A stretch of DNA of 64,000 nt from Alphaproteobacteria bacterium (GTDB taxonomy: Bacteria; Pseudomonadota; Alphaproteobacteria; UBA7985; JAUIBT01). The DNA lies in the NCBI GenBank assembly GCA_030428255.1, contig JAUIBT010000010.1, positions 1 through 64,000 on the forward strand, read 5' to 3'. Position numbers and translations under genes: made by a program. Of this stretch, positions 48,211 through 58,412 are shown piece after piece; position 1 is the stretch's first letter, and every line of letters begins with the position of its first letter. The notes below the pieces were generated by a model that had not been told where the DNA came from, searched no databases, and saw nothing but the letters and a program-made list of their open reading frames with translations.

Positions 48211-51200
48211 TTGACCGACCAGACCAGCGCAGACAACAGCACCAACAACGCCATGTTGTGGGCTCCGAGTGATGAACGTATCGCGGCCACCCGCCTGTGG
48301 TCCTTCATGCAGCAGGTCAACGCAGAATACGGCACCGAGCTCGACAGCTATGACGCCGCCTACGACTGGTCGGTCAACCGCCTGGAAGACTTTTGGGAGC
48401 AAGTCTGGGATCATTTCGAGATCCTGGGCGACAAGGGCTATGCCCCCTATTTGACCAGCGATACCGACGTCAAGGCGGCGCGCTTCTTCCCCACCGCCAA
48501 GGTCAACTTTGCCGAAAACCTGTTGCGCTACCGCGATCCGGCCAGTGACGCCATCGTCTCTTGGACCGAAGCTGGGCACCAGGAGACCCTCAGCTATCAG
48601 GCGCTGAGCGACCAGGTCTCGCGCATGCAGCAGTGGCTTAAGGATCAAGGCGTCGGCCATGGCGACAAGGTCGCGGTCTACCTGCCCAACACCCCGCTGG
48701 CGGTCATCACCATGCTGGCCACCTCCAGTCTGGGCGCGGTCTTCTCCTCCGCATCACCCGATTTCGGGGTGCGTGGCGTGCTGGATCGCTTTGAGCAGAT
48801 CGAGCCCAAAGTCTTGGTCAGCGTGGACGGTTACACCTATGCCGGCAAGGCGCTGGACATCCGGCCCAAGCTGGAAGAGATCGTCGCAGGCCTGCCCAGC
48901 CTTGAGGCCGTGGCCATCGCGCCATTCTTAGAGGACGATCCGTCGGTTGCCAGCATCGCCAAAGCCCAACGCTTGGATCAGGTCTTGGCAAAATACGACG
49001 TAGAGCCGCTGACCTTCTTGCGTCAGGACGTGGACGACCCGCTGTACATCATGTTCTCGTCAGGCACCACGGGCGCGCCCAAGTGCATCGTCCACCGCCA
49101 GGGTGGCGTGCTGCTGAAGCACATAGCCGAGCAAGCCCTGAACTGCGATATCCGCGAAGGCGACCGGGTGTTCTATTTCACCACGCTGGGCTGGATGATG
49201 TGGAACTGGCTGGTCTCCTGCCTCGCCCAGAAAGCCACGCTGGTGCTGTTTGATGGCTCGCCCTTCCATCCCTCGGCTGAAATTCTGTGGGACATGGCCG
49301 AAGCCGAGCGCCTGACCTTCTTCGGCACCTCGGCCAAATACATTGACGCGCTGCGCAAGCAAGAGGCCAAGCCCAAGGCCGGACGCCTGCTGTCCGAGCT
49401 GCGCACCATCGCTTCAACCGGCTCCCCGCTGGTTCACGAGAGCTTTGATTACGTCTACCAGAACATCAAAGAGGACGTCTGTTTGTCGTCGGTCTCTGGC
49501 GGCACCGATTTGGTGGCCTGCTTTATGGGCGGCTCGCCCATCTCGCCCGTTTATCGCGGCGAAATCCAAAAGCGTAGCCTTGGCATGGCGACCAACGTCT
49601 TTTCGGACACTGGCGAGCCCGTGGTCGGCGAAAAGGGTGAGCTGGTCTGCACCAAGCCTTTCCCGACCGTGCCGCTTGGCTTCCTGAACGACACCGATGG
49701 CAAGCGCTTCCACGACGCCTATTTCGACCGCTTCGAGGGCATCTGGACCCACGGCGATTACGTCGAGCTGACCGAAACCGGCGGCATGCTGGTCTATGGC
49801 CGCTCGGACGCCACGCTGAACCCCGGCGGCGTGCGTATTGGCACCGCCGAACTCTATCGCCAGGTCGAGACCTTCGATGAAGTGGCCGAGGCCCTGGTGA
49901 TTGGCCAGGAGTGGGACAGCGATACCCGCGTGGTGCTGTTTGTCCGCTTGGCCGATGGCGTGGTGCTGGACGACGCCCTGCGCAGCCGGATCCGCAAGCG
50001 GGTGCGTGCCGAGTGCAGCCCGCGCCACGTCCCGGCCCTGATCTTGGCCGTTGAGGATATCCCGCGCACCAAGTCCGGCAAGATTACCGAGTTGGCCGTG
50101 CGCGATGTCATCCATGGTCGAGCCATCAAGAACAAGGAGGCGCTGGCCAATCCCGAAGCGCTGGAGCTCTATACGCAAATCCCCGACCTGCACCAGGACA
50201 CGGAGACGCCCTTGCCTGGAGCTGGCGTCGAGAGCGCTGGTGATGAAGCCCAGAGCGACAGCCCCGTCGATATGCAAGACTCGGTCGCGAAGACGGAAGG
50301 CGACAACGAGGACCAGTTGGGTGCGCCTGATTTGAGCGGCCTGGGACAGCCGCTTGAAGCCGCACACGCGGACAGCGATCCGACCGAGTTTGATGAGGCC
50401 GAAATCTACCACGACTCCAGCCCGGAAGAGGCCAGCCCAGAAGACGCCAGTCCGGAAGAGACCAGCCCAGGAGACGCCAGTCCGGAAGAGACCAGTCCGG
50501 AAGAGGACACCACAGAAGACGACATCAACGAGGCCGATACCCACGACCCGGCACTGGAGACAGCCCCCCAGACACCCCAGGCCCCCGCCAATCCCTTGGT
50601 GGAAGCCACAGGCGAGGACGCAGCCGCCAGCGCCGCAGCTCCTGCCCATGCCTTTGACTTCAAGGTCACGCCCACACCGCCGACATCGGTTGGGGCCACC
50701 GCGCCTGTGCCGAAGGACAGCCAGGAAACCATGCCCGCCGACGAGCGCGAGGACATGCTGTTTGAGGCCCTGCCCATGTTCATGGAGCTGGCGCAGGCCC
50801 GGGCCTCGTTCTGGGATTTTGTTTGGGACAGCGTGGATCCAAAAGAAATGTCCAGCCGCACCGCCTTGCGGGGTTTCCCCACAACGCCACTGGCGGCCTT
50901 GTTTGACGCCCAGGCCTCCAAGCCGCCCTTTGGTGGCCTGACCACCACACCAACCAAGGATTTGAAACAGATCCTGGCCTCGGTCTCGGGTGCCAGCATA
51001 GCGGTGGGTCGCTTCGGCGATTGGGCCAACGCTGCGCCCGCGCTGTTTGCCGCTGGCGTGAGCGAGAAGCAAGTGCTGCTCAACGCCTACTCCTTCGATG
51101 GCGGCACCCACGGCGCCATGATGCAGGCTGCGGCACTCAGCCTGGGCTGCACACCGATTGCGGTGGGCGACATCGACGCCGAGCGGCTGCTGAAGACCGT

Positions 51201-51933
51201 CATCGACTTTGAGGTCGAGGTGTTTGTCGGCCCCGCCGAGGCGCTGATTGACATGCTGGCCCGCGCTCAGGCCCAAGGCATCACCGCCCTACCCCTGCGT
51301 GCTGCGGTGGTGGATCAGGCCAACAGCCAAATCCCCAGCGCGCTCAAGCTGGCCTATCCGCGCATCACCATCACCGGCACCATGATGGACGAGTTTTTCG
51401 GCATGATCGCCTATCAGCCCGCCGGCGAAGCGCCCTTTGTCTGCTCGGAGCGCTTGATCATTGAGATTTGCGACCCGGCCACCGGCGATCAAGTCAACAC
51501 CGGCGAGATTGGCGAGCTGGTCATCACCCGTCTGGACAAGCATACGCCGCTGTTCCGCATCGCCACTGGCGTGCTGACCCGCGAGCTGCAGGACGAGAGC
51601 CCTTCGCAGCGCAGCAACACCAAGATCCAGGGTTGGCTGGGCGCAAAAGACGAAGTGCTGTTCTTTGAAGATGGTTCGGCGCTGCACGGCGCCCAGGTCT
51701 TATCGCTGCTGGAAGCCCTGCCCGACGCCGAGACCGGGTTGATCCAGATCGACGACCAGCAGGGCGTGACGCTCAATCTGGTGGCCAAAGCGGGCGTGGA
51801 CGAGGACAAGTTGGTGCGCGACGGCAACCGCGAGCTGCACATCTTCACCGGCCTGGAAGGACAGACCATTTTGCGCCCCGAAGGCTCGATTAGCCCCTAT
51901 GGGCCGCTGATCGTGGACCGCCGCGGGCACTAG
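48211..51933 (+). CDS. Acetoacetyl-CoA synthetase fused to a degenerate PaaK-like domain
   Basis: This single 1240-residue frame has three parts. Residues 1-660 are a full acetoacetyl-CoA synthetase, with P-loop SGTTGAPK at 284, [35 protein letters not shown] and the adenylation Lys624 in PRTKSGK. Residues 661-840 are an acidic, Pro/Ala-rich linker with six SPEE(A/T)-type repeats (50419-50508). Residues 840-1240 resemble phenylacetate-CoA ligase: [60 protein letters not shown]. In that part the P-loop is [10 protein letters not shown] (924), the YGxSE site is FFGMI (1062), and the ribose-binding Asp is Val1121, so it is probably not catalytic. Start is TTG 48211 with GGAGG 5 bases upstream. 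Confidence 0.9.
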   Translation: MTDQTSADNSTNNAMLWAPSDERIAATRLWSFMQQVNAEYGTELDSYDAAYDWSVNRLEDFWEQVWDHFEILGDKGYAPYLTSDTDVKAARFFPTAKVNFAENLLRYRDPASDAIVSWTEAGHQETLSYQALSDQVSRMQQWLKDQGVGHGDKVAVYLPNTPLAVITMLATSSLGAVFSSASPDFGVRGVLDRFEQIEPKVLVSVDGYTYAGKALDIRPKLEEIVAGLPSLEAVAIAPFLEDDPSVASIAKAQRLDQVLAKYDVEPLTFLRQDVDDPLYIMFSSGTTGAPKCIVHRQGGVLLKHIAEQALNCDIREGDRVFYFTTLGWMMWNWLVSCLAQKATLVLFDGSPFHPSAEILWDMAEAERLTFFGTSAKYIDALRKQEAKPKAGRLLSELRTIASTGSPLVHESFDYVYQNIKEDVCLSSVSGGTDLVACFMGGSPISPVYRGEIQKRSLGMATNVFSDTGEPVVGEKGELVCTKPFPTVPLGFLNDTDGKRFHDAYFDRFEGIWTHGDYVELTETGGMLVYGRSDATLNPGGVRIGTAELYRQVETFDEVAEALVIGQEWDSDTRVVLFVRLADGVVLDDALRSRIRKRVRAECSPRHVPALILAVEDIPRTKSGKITELAVRDVIHGRAIKNKEALANPEALELYTQIPDLHQDTETPLPGAGVESAGDEAQSDSPVDMQDSVAKTEGDNEDQLGAPDLSGLGQPLEAAHADSDPTEFDEAEIYHDSSPEEASPEDASPEETSPGDASPEETSPEEDTTEDDINEADTHDPALETAPQTPQAPANPLVEATGEDAAASAAAPAHAFDFKVTPTPPTSVGATAPVPKDSQETMPADEREDMLFEALPMFMELAQARASFWDFVWDSVDPKEMSSRTALRGFPTTPLAALFDAQASKPPFGGLTTTPTKDLKQILASVSGASIAVGRFGDWANAAPALFAAGVSEKQVLLNAYSFDGGTHGAMMQAAALSLGCTPIAVGDIDAERLLKTVIDFEVEVFVGPAEALIDMLARAQAQGITALPLRAAVVDQANSQIPSALKLAYPRITITGTMMDEFFGMIAYQPAGEAPFVCSERLIIEICDPATGDQVNTGEIGELVITRLDKHTPLFRIATGVLTRELQDESPSQRSNTKIQGWLGAKDEVLFFEDGSALHGAQVLSLLEALPDAETGLIQIDDQQGVTLNLVAKAGVDEDKLVRDGNRELHIFTGLEGQTILRPEGSISPYGPLIVDRRGH
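50419..50508. repeat. 15-bp tandem repeat, six units, in acetoacetyl-CoA synthetase linker
   Basis: Six 15-base units (50419, 50434, 50449, 50464, 50479 and 50494) encode [25 protein letters not shown] and SPEED. Units 2+3 and 4+5 form a 30-base repeat that differs at one base, so growth was by steps of both 15 and 30 bases. Confidence 0.95.
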
Positions 51934-51954
51934 CGCCAAGTCCGAGCAATCGTC

Positions 51955-53415
51955 CTAAATCCCACCCATGCAGATGGCCTTGACCTCCAGGTATTCGTCC
52001 AGGCCCTGGTGCGAGCCTTCACGGCCGATGCCCGATTCCTTGACCCCGCCAAAGGGCGACATCTCGTTGGACATGACGCCGACGTTGACGCCGACCATGC
52101 CGGCCTCCAAAGCCTCCGACACCCGCCAAATCCGGCCAATGTCGCGGCTGTAGAAATAGCTCGCCAGTCCATAGCGCGTCGCGTTGGCCAGGCGGATCAC
52201 CTCGGCCTCTTCCTTGAAGCGATAGACCGGGGCTAAGGGGCCAAAAGTCTCCTCAGCAAAGGCCAGCATGTTGGGTTTGGCTTCTGCAATGACGGTCGGC
52301 TCATAGAAGGTGCCGCCCAGCGCGTGCCGCTTGCCACCCGTGACGATCTCTGCGCCTTGGGCCTTGGCGTTGGCGACGTGCGCCTCAACCTTTGCCAGCG
52401 CCGCGTCACTGATTAGTGGGCCTTGTTCGACGCCCTCTTGCAGGCCGGGACCAACCCTGAGCTTCGAGACTCGCGCCGCTAAAGCCTTGACAAAGCGGCG
52501 ATAAATTTTGTCCTGCGCGAAGATGCGATTGGCGCAGACGCAGGTCTGGCCGGTATTGCGGAACTTGGAAGCCATGACCCCTTCGACTGCTGCGTCGATG
52601 TCCGCATCGTCAAAAACAATAAAGGGAGCATTGCCGCCCAGCTCCAGGCTGACGCGCTTGACCGTGTCAGCAGCCTGGCGCAGCAACAGCTTGCCGACAC
52701 CCGTCGAGCCGGTGAAGGTCAATTTGCGCACCACCGGGCTTGCGGTCATGGCCTCGCCGATGGCTTTGGCGTCGCCGGTCACCACGTTGATCACCCCGGC
52801 TGGCAAGCCTGCGCGACGCCCCAGCTCGGCCATGGCCAGCGCAATAAAGGGCGTTTGCGGCGCGGGCTTGACCACCACTGTACAACCCGCCGCCACCGCT
52901 GGAGCCACCTTGCGCGCGATCATGCCTGCGGGGAAGTTCCAAGGCGTGATGGCCGCGACGACACCGACTGGCTGCTTGATGGTCAAGAAGCGGCGATCCG
53001 CCGCGGTGGTGGGCATGGTCTCACCGCCCGCGCGGCGACCTTCTTCGGCAAACCAAATCAGGAACGAGGCCGCGCTGCCGATCTCGGCCTTGGCTTCGGC
53101 CAACGGCTTGCCTTGCTCTAGAGTCAAAATCAGGGCCAGGTCGTCGGCGTTCTCGGCCATCAAATCAGCCCAGTGGCGCAAAATGCCCGCCCGCTCGTGC
53201 GCTGTTGTGGTCTTGAAGCGCTGAAAGGCGGTCTCTGCAGCGGCAATCGCGCGCTCGGTTTCGCCCGCGCCCATAACCGGCACAGCACCCAACAAGCTGC
53301 CGTCTGCCGGGTTGCGAATTTCGATGCTGCGGCCGGAATCCGCCCGCGTCCAGGTGTCGCCAATCAAACAATCTTGGCGAAACAAACTGCGGTCTTGCAA
53401 CAGCTTTAGGCTCAT
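51955..53415 (-). CDS. gabD: NAD(P)-dependent aldehyde dehydrogenase, succinate-semialdehyde type
   Basis: At 486 residues this has the normal length. It has ITPWNFPAGMIARKVAPAVA, FTGSTGVGK, LELGGNAPFIVFDDADID (general-base Glu) and NTGQTCVCANRIF (catalytic Cys). The sequence VKESGIGREGSHQGLDEYLE near the end and the overall pattern are those of GabD, which oxidises succinate semialdehyde to succinate. Its ATG overlaps the stop of the upstream MmgE/PrpD gene by four bases (ATGA), so both are in one operon. Related semialdehydes are possible substrates. Confidence 0.92.
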   Translation of the reverse strand: MSLKLLQDRSLFRQDCLIGDTWTRADSGRSIEIRNPADGSLLGAVPVMGAGETERAIAAAETAFQRFKTTTAHERAGILRHWADLMAENADDLALILTLEQGKPLAEAKAEIGSAASFLIWFAEEGRRAGGETMPTTAADRRFLTIKQPVGVVAAITPWNFPAGMIARKVAPAVAAGCTVVVKPAPQTPFIALAMAELGRRAGLPAGVINVVTGDAKAIGEAMTASPVVRKLTFTGSTGVGKLLLRQAADTVKRVSLELGGNAPFIVFDDADIDAAVEGVMASKFRNTGQTCVCANRIFAQDKIYRRFVKALAARVSKLRVGPGLQEGVEQGPLISDAALAKVEAHVANAKAQGAEIVTGGKRHALGGTFYEPTVIAEAKPNMLAFAEETFGPLAPVYRFKEEAEVIRLANATRYGLASYFYSRDIGRIWRVSEALEAGMVGVNVGVMSNEMSPFGGVKESGIGREGSHQGLDEYLEVKAICMGGI

Positions 53416-54767
53416 ACGCCGGGGCTCCTATCCTGACAAATCAAGTCTAGCATAGGGTTTAGATCAAGGCTGTCCTGGGTCAAGGGACCAAGCGCGCCCA
53501 AAATCGCCGCGCCATGGGTTGCGGACCACCAGTCACCGGATAAGGCATTGAATTTGGCAATTAAATCCGTGTCGCTGGGCGGGCTTTCCGGGTCCCAACT
53601 GGCCGCGACATAGCCGCTCTCGAACACACCCTTGGTCGTTTTGAGGCTGACCTTGGCCAGGCGTTGCGCCGGAAAGACGGCATTGCAGTGCGGGTCTTCA
53701 ACTAGGGTGATACGCTGGGCCATGGCCAGGCTGTCGGCATCCTTCACACCCTCGTCGTTGATCTCGCGCGCGCCCAGCCGTCCCTTGGCCAAGAAGGCCG
53801 CCAAGGGAAAAGCCAACCCGTATTGAGCCTCTTCGGTATTGGCGGGCGCGTAGCCTTGCAGGCGCACCGCTTCGTGGAAAGTCGCGACTTCGACCGCCTC
53901 GATATCTGCCGCGCACAGGCCGTGGGCCTGCACCAGCGCCTCAGCCCCGGCAATGGCCGGTTGCGCCCAACGGCAGACCGGATAGGGCTTGATGTACTGC
54001 TCTAAAAAGCGCCAAGACTGGCCCAAATCGGCCCAGATGTCGGCCACCGCCTCGGCCTCACAGGTCAATGCGGGCGCTCCGGTAAAGCCATCCTGGGCCA
54101 GATAAGCTGAGGACACCCCGACCATTGCGCCCCAAGCCGAGCCATCGCGCAGCATGGTGGGGAAATCGATACAGCGCATCATCTGGCTGCGCGGGCCGTG
54201 ATATTCTGCGATGCCGAGCGCGTGGCGGGTCTGCTCGCCGGTCTGCCCGCCCAGGCGCGCGCCCAGGGCCGCAACCCCCAGTGCGTTCCAAGCCCCCGAG
54301 GTGTGGTAGTCGTAGCAGGTGGCGTGCTGAGCGATGCCAACGCGTATGGCGACTTCATAGCCGATGACAAAGCAGGCCAAGAAATCGTCATCGCTACGCC
54401 CGCCCTGCGCCTCGCTCTGCCAGAGCGCCAGCAAGCCCGGCAAGACGCCCGCGCCCGCGTGCCCCTTGGTCAAGCGGTGGCCATCGTGAGCGTCCAACGA
54501 GTCGATGGTCGCTCCGCCCGCCAGCGCCGCACCCAACGCATTGACCGACCGCCCGTCGCACAGCATCTTGGCCGCTCCGCCGCCGTAGTGCCGCGCGGCG
54601 TGGTTTTTCATGATCTGCGCCATCTTGGTGGTCGATCCGCCTGCCGCCACGCCGATCAGATCCATCAGCAAGCGTTTGGCCTCGTGGCGCATGCGCGGTT
54701 GCAGGTCGCTGGCGCTAAAATCGTGGATAAACTCCAACAGGGGCGAATTGGGCGTGACGGACGACAT
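53412..54767 (-). CDS. MmgE/PrpD-family protein
   Basis: The 451-residue protein has MmgE/PrpD features: MRHEAKRLLMDLIGVAAGGS, GATIDSLDAHDGHRLTKGHA, YEVAIRVGIAQHATCYDYH and a later PVCRWAQPAI. Members include 2-methylcitrate dehydratase and cis-aconitate decarboxylase; no methylcitrate genes lie nearby, so the reaction is open. ATG 54767 (MSSVTPNS) is chosen. The frame runs upstream to 54998 only because the 15-bp repeat at 54901-54990 has no stop in this phase. It is coupled to gabD downstream. Confidence 0.88.
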   Translation of the reverse strand: MSSVTPNSPLLEFIHDFSASDLQPRMRHEAKRLLMDLIGVAAGGSTTKMAQIMKNHAARHYGGGAAKMLCDGRSVNALGAALAGGATIDSLDAHDGHRLTKGHAGAGVLPGLLALWQSEAQGGRSDDDFLACFVIGYEVAIRVGIAQHATCYDYHTSGAWNALGVAALGARLGGQTGEQTRHALGIAEYHGPRSQMMRCIDFPTMLRDGSAWGAMVGVSSAYLAQDGFTGAPALTCEAEAVADIWADLGQSWRFLEQYIKPYPVCRWAQPAIAGAEALVQAHGLCAADIEAVEVATFHEAVRLQGYAPANTEEAQYGLAFPLAAFLAKGRLGAREINDEGVKDADSLAMAQRITLVEDPHCNAVFPAQRLAKVSLKTTKGVFESGYVAASWDPESPPSDTDLIAKFNALSGDWWSATHGAAILGALGPLTQDSLDLNPMLDLICQDRSPGV

Positions 54768-55131
54768 GTTCGGGCCTTTCTGGTCAGGGCGTTCGCAGAA
54801 CTGGTAGGCTATAAGACTGGTCCCGGATTGCATTGGCGGCGCGCCCAACTGCGCCATCCGACGTGCCCCTTTGCCGTGATTGCGCGCATTCAAGCGGCCC
54901 TGGTCTGCTAACCCCTGGTCCGCCCACCCCTGGTCCGCCAATCCCTGGTCCGCCAATCCCTGGTCCGCCAATCCCTGGTCCGCCAATCCTGCGCCCACAA
55001 CCTGAACCCAGAGCTGGCGCTCTGGTGTGACGCGACCATAAAGCGCCGCCCCAAGACGCCAAACTTGCTCGCCGGGCGGCTATGGTAAGGCTCAGTGTCC
55101 GCCCCGCCCCACCTCGACCGGAGCTTCTTTC
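54768..55131. other. Divergent intergenic region with 15-bp repeat
   Basis: These 364 bases between the MmgE/PrpD gene and the DUF3422 gene hold promoters for both directions and a six-unit tandem repeat (54901-54990). No further gene is seen. Confidence 0.6.
54901..54990. repeat. 15-bp tandem repeat, six units, intergenic
   Basis: Units at 54901, 54916, 54931, 54946, 54961 and 54976 follow tggtccgccaatccc. Units 3-5 are identical, the sixth differs only at its last base, and the first two have several changes. The array lies 134-223 bases upstream of the MmgE/PrpD start. Its period keeps all six frames of the region in constant phase. Confidence 0.95.
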
Positions 55132-56484
55132 ATGCCCGCGCTCACCTACCACCCCGACCGTTCGGCCCTGATCGCCGAGAGCCACTTGCGGCCCTTTCGA
55201 ACCGTCGACAGCCCCTCACAGCTCAGCTTTGTCGCCTTCCTGAGATCGCCCGGTGACGCGAGTCCCATGGCCGGCCTGATCGCTAAGCTGTGCGAGACCT
55301 ACGCCGTCACGCCACCCGAGAGCCAGGCCTTGCACTTTTCCGCAAATTTCGGCCTCTTCGATCTGCGCTGGGAGCGCCACACCGAGTTCGACAGCCTGCA
55401 AATCTTTAGCCCCCGCGATGCTGTCAACGACCAGCACGCCTTTTCAGCCACCGCCTTTGGCGTGTTGCCCAAGGCCTGGGTTGCCAGCCTGCCGGGAACC
55501 TGTTTCCTGTCCGGCCACATCGACATTCAAAGCACCGCCAAGCCAGAGCGCGACGCCGTAGCGGGCCTAGCGCGTGGTCTGGACACCGGCGCACTGGTCC
55601 TCAGCCAACTGCAAGACGGGCGCAGCACTTTGCTGACTGATTTTCGCGCCCACAGCGACGGCTTCCAGCGCTTTATGCTGCTCAATCACAACGCCAACGC
55701 TTATGAGCTGGGCCGCAGCGTCCAGCGCCTGGTGGAGATCGAGACCTATCGTGCGCTGATCCTGCTGGCCAATCCCTTGGTGCGCGCGCAGGGGCCCTTG
55801 CTCAGCCGCCTGTCGCAACAGCTCAGCGCTTTGGTGCGCGAACTAGACGAGAGCCAAGAGCAGCAGCAGACCGACAATGCCCGCTCTTTGCTCAGCAAGG
55901 CCTTGACCATCGAAGCCGAATTAGGACGCCTGGAGGCCGACACCGCCTATCGCCTCTCAGCCACCCGCGCCTATGTGCCCTTGGTTGAGGAGCGCATCGC
56001 GCGGCTGAAGGAAACGCGCATGCCCGGTTGGCAGCGCTACTCCTCGTTCTTGATGCGCCGCATGGCACCGGCCGAACGCGCCGCCCTCAACCTGGCCCAG
56101 CGCATGAGCAGCGTGCAGGATCGTGCCAAGCGCATCGTCGCCCTGCTGCAGACCCAGATTTCGGTGCAAGTGGAGGTGCAGAACCAACAGCTCTTGAGCA
56201 ACATGGAGGCCAACGCGCGCAAGCAGCTCCAGCTTCAGCGAGCGGTCGAGCTGATCGGAGCGGTGGCCATTACCTACTACGCGGTGTCGGTGTTCGCCGT
56301 ATTGCTCAAGCCCTTGCATTTGGGCGAGCTGGCGGTCTGGCTGAAGGCGGGATCTGTGCCGCTGTTCCTGGGCGCCGCGCTCTTCCTCAGCACCATGCTG
56401 TCGGGCCACCGGCACAAAGCCAAACCAAACAATGGGGGCACCAAAATTCTCGCGACGGATGAGGAGCCGACCAGCAAACCATGA
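55132..56484 (+). CDS. DUF3422-family membrane protein
   Basis: This 450-residue protein matches DUF3422: SQLSFVAFLRSPGDASPMAG, FSANFGLFDLRWERHTEFDS, and a long helical middle. Near the end are two membrane segments (VELIGAVAITYYAVSVFAVLL and VPLFLGAALFLSTMLSG). The family has no known function; the bulk of the protein faces the cytoplasm before the membrane anchor. Confidence 0.92.
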   Translation: MPALTYHPDRSALIAESHLRPFRTVDSPSQLSFVAFLRSPGDASPMAGLIAKLCETYAVTPPESQALHFSANFGLFDLRWERHTEFDSLQIFSPRDAVNDQHAFSATAFGVLPKAWVASLPGTCFLSGHIDIQSTAKPERDAVAGLARGLDTGALVLSQLQDGRSTLLTDFRAHSDGFQRFMLLNHNANAYELGRSVQRLVEIETYRALILLANPLVRAQGPLLSRLSQQLSALVRELDESQEQQQTDNARSLLSKALTIEAELGRLEADTAYRLSATRAYVPLVEERIARLKETRMPGWQRYSSFLMRRMAPAERAALNLAQRMSSVQDRAKRIVALLQTQISVQVEVQNQQLLSNMEANARKQLQLQRAVELIGAVAITYYAVSVFAVLLKPLHLGELAVWLKAGSVPLFLGAALFLSTMLSGHRHKAKPNNGGTKILATDEEPTSKP

Positions 56485-56594
56485 GGGTTGCGCTCGACTA
56501 GGAGCGACGCGGGTTTGGCTTCGCTGTTTGATTTTGACGCAAATGCAGCTTGCGGGTCTTTGGCACCATCGCGGGCGATTGCTTGGATTTTGCT

Positions 56595-57620
56595 CTAGAA
56601 CTCGATCTTGACCGACGCTTGTGCGGTGGTGCTGCGTTTGCGCTGCAGCGGCGGCGCGGGCTGGGCCAGCGTGTTGAAATCGTTGTCCGCATCCAGGTTG
56701 CCGATTCCCAGTCCCAAGGTGAGACCCGGTGCCATGACGTAGGTGGCGCCGGCAAACAGGTTGGTGGTGGTCACACCGCCGCCAGCCGCAGACCGATGGA
56801 CCAAGAAAGTCTCAACACCCGCACCGACGTCCAGCTCACCAAAGTCATAGGCCGCCCCAGTCGAAACGTACTCCAGGGCATAAATACGTGGAAAATCAAC
56901 GCTGGCATAGTTGGCACCCAGCCGCCACCGTCCGATATAGGAGCGGATTGAGCCGCCCCACTCGCTGTATTTTCCGGTTGGGTTCAGGGGTGTAACCAGG
57001 CGCGATTCATCGTGTACCGCGCCAGAAAAGCCCAGGACAATGGCCGCCGGGCCCAACTGCCCGCTATACCCGAGCCCCAGGCCGTAGTTCGCGTCGTCGT
57101 CGATTGAGGCCTCGAAATCAATGCTGGCAAAGCGATTGCTATACAGCAGTTTGACGGTCTCAGTGAAGGTGCTGAGCTCGCCGATCTGATAGGCGCCATT
57201 GGCAAACAGCGGCACGTTGAGTTGGTTGTTGGCCCGGCCAGCGACATCCACGTCGCCCAGCGCCAGGCGACCAAAGGCGCCATCGACATAGACATAGCCG
57301 TCGTTGAACAGGGCCACGTCATAGCTGGCAGCCCCGCGGAGCTCACCGTCGAGCAAGTCATCGGATTGATAAAGGTCCAGCTCCAAATGTGCGCCGTATT
57401 CCAGGCCGGACTTGGTCTGGTGTTTGTAGTCGAAATTAAGACCGCCATCGACGCCAAAGCCCAACTCCTCGACCGGCCCCTTGGGGTCGAAACGCGCACC
57501 GAAATGGCTCTCAAACTCCAAAAAGCCGCTGATCTCCAAATCTTGTGCCTGGGCGGTCTGAGCCATAGCAAGGTGCGCGAGCACAAATAGCGCCGACGCC
57601 GCCAGAGCGACTTTGTTCAT
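56595..57620 (-). CDS. Outer-membrane beta-barrel protein (porin-like)
   Basis: The 341-residue protein starts at ATG 57620 with a clear signal peptide (ALAASALFVLAHLAMAQTAQ, cleavage after AQA). The mature chain alternates polar and hydrophobic residues, has many Gly and Tyr, and ends in KIEF with a terminal Phe, all typical for outer-membrane beta-barrels. The pattern FGRLALGDVDVAGR resembles general porins of alphaproteobacteria. Substrate unknown. It has a long AT-rich upstream region (57621-57909). Confidence 0.78.
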   Translation of the reverse strand: MNKVALAASALFVLAHLAMAQTAQAQDLEISGFLEFESHFGARFDPKGPVEELGFGVDGGLNFDYKHQTKSGLEYGAHLELDLYQSDDLLDGELRGAASYDVALFNDGYVYVDGAFGRLALGDVDVAGRANNQLNVPLFANGAYQIGELSTFTETVKLLYSNRFASIDFEASIDDDANYGLGLGYSGQLGPAAIVLGFSGAVHDESRLVTPLNPTGKYSEWGGSIRSYIGRWRLGANYASVDFPRIYALEYVSTGAAYDFGELDVGAGVETFLVHRSAAGGGVTTTNLFAGATYVMAPGLTLGLGIGNLDADNDFNTLAQPAPPLQRKRSTTAQASVKIEF

Positions 57621-57909
57621 AGGGAACTCCAAAGCGCGGCGTCTTTTGGCCGCATTTAGGTCCAAGTTAGGACGCCGAGCTCCAGCTATCAAGTTAATCG
57701 CAAGTATTAGGACGTTACCTTAGCCTCCTTCCGCAGGAATTGCCCGCCGATCTTGGCTACTTTCTTAAGAAAACAAATAACTAGTTGGTTTTATTGCGCG
57801 ATCACACGATAGCAGAACGCGAAGTTTGCAACTTTAAGCAGCGCAATGACCCCAGGTCGCAGGTGTTGCAATTTACTCGCAACTTGCTCTCGGACGAAGG
57901 ACCAAGACT

Positions 57910-58410
57910 TCAACCCAGAACCTTCGTGTAGTAGCGTACCCGTTTGCCCGGCTGGCCTGCGTCGCTCAAATCCCGATCATGCAGAGCGCAGAAGCCCAGC
58001 GCTGTGTGAAAGGCGTGCGAGCCCGGATTGTCGGGCTGACTGTTGACCTCCGCTGCCAGATGCAACAGCCCTTCGGCCCGCGCCCGCTCCTCCAACGCTT
58101 GATAGAAGCGCCGCGCTAATCCCTGACCGCGCTGGTCGGCAGCCACCACCACACGATCAATATAGGCAAAGGCGCGCAAGTGCTGTGCGAACCAGCGGTA
58201 GTTGGTACTCTGATAGTCCGCGCCAGGGGCCAAGGCGATCAAAAAGGAACCGCTGCCCGGTTCGGCCAGGGCCAACAGGCTCTGATCGATCAAAGCGCGC
58301 AGATCGCCCAAAGCCAGCGGCGAGGTATAGGCCACGTCGGCCTGGTTGCAGGCCAAGACCCGCTGCAAAACCGGCGCGTCCGCCTGGCGCAAATCGCAAA
58401 GATCCAGCAT
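57910..58410 (-). CDS. GNAT-family N-acetyltransferase
   Basis: The 166-residue protein has motif A (VVAADQRGQGLARRFYQAL) and motif B (EVNSQPDNPGSHAFHTALGF). The ATG at 58410 lies two bases after the glutathione reductase stop, so it is the second gene of that operon. The substrate is unknown. Confidence 0.88.
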   Translation of the reverse strand: MLDLCDLRQADAPVLQRVLACNQADVAYTSPLALGDLRALIDQSLLALAEPGSGSFLIALAPGADYQSTNYRWFAQHLRAFAYIDRVVVAADQRGQGLARRFYQALEERARAEGLLHLAAEVNSQPDNPGSHAFHTALGFCALHDRDLSDAGQPGKRVRYYTKVLG

Positions 58411-58412
58411 AC

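Noticed and set aside
49414-51276. 620-codon minus-strand frame opposite the acetoacetyl-CoA synthetase fusion
   Set aside because: It mirrors both the conserved ligase part and the linker repeat. Its length follows from GC-rich codons; no domain is recognisable.
48211-51933. Acetoacetyl-CoA synthetase and PaaK-like part as two separate genes
   Set aside because: There is no stop codon between them, the repeat linker stays in frame throughout, and no ribosome site with a start is seen before the second domain. Taken as one protein.
54768-54998. N-terminal extension of the MmgE/PrpD protein made of ADQGL repeats
   Set aside because: The repeat period keeps the frame open by chance. The family core begins just after ATG 54767 and no ribosome site precedes the longer start.
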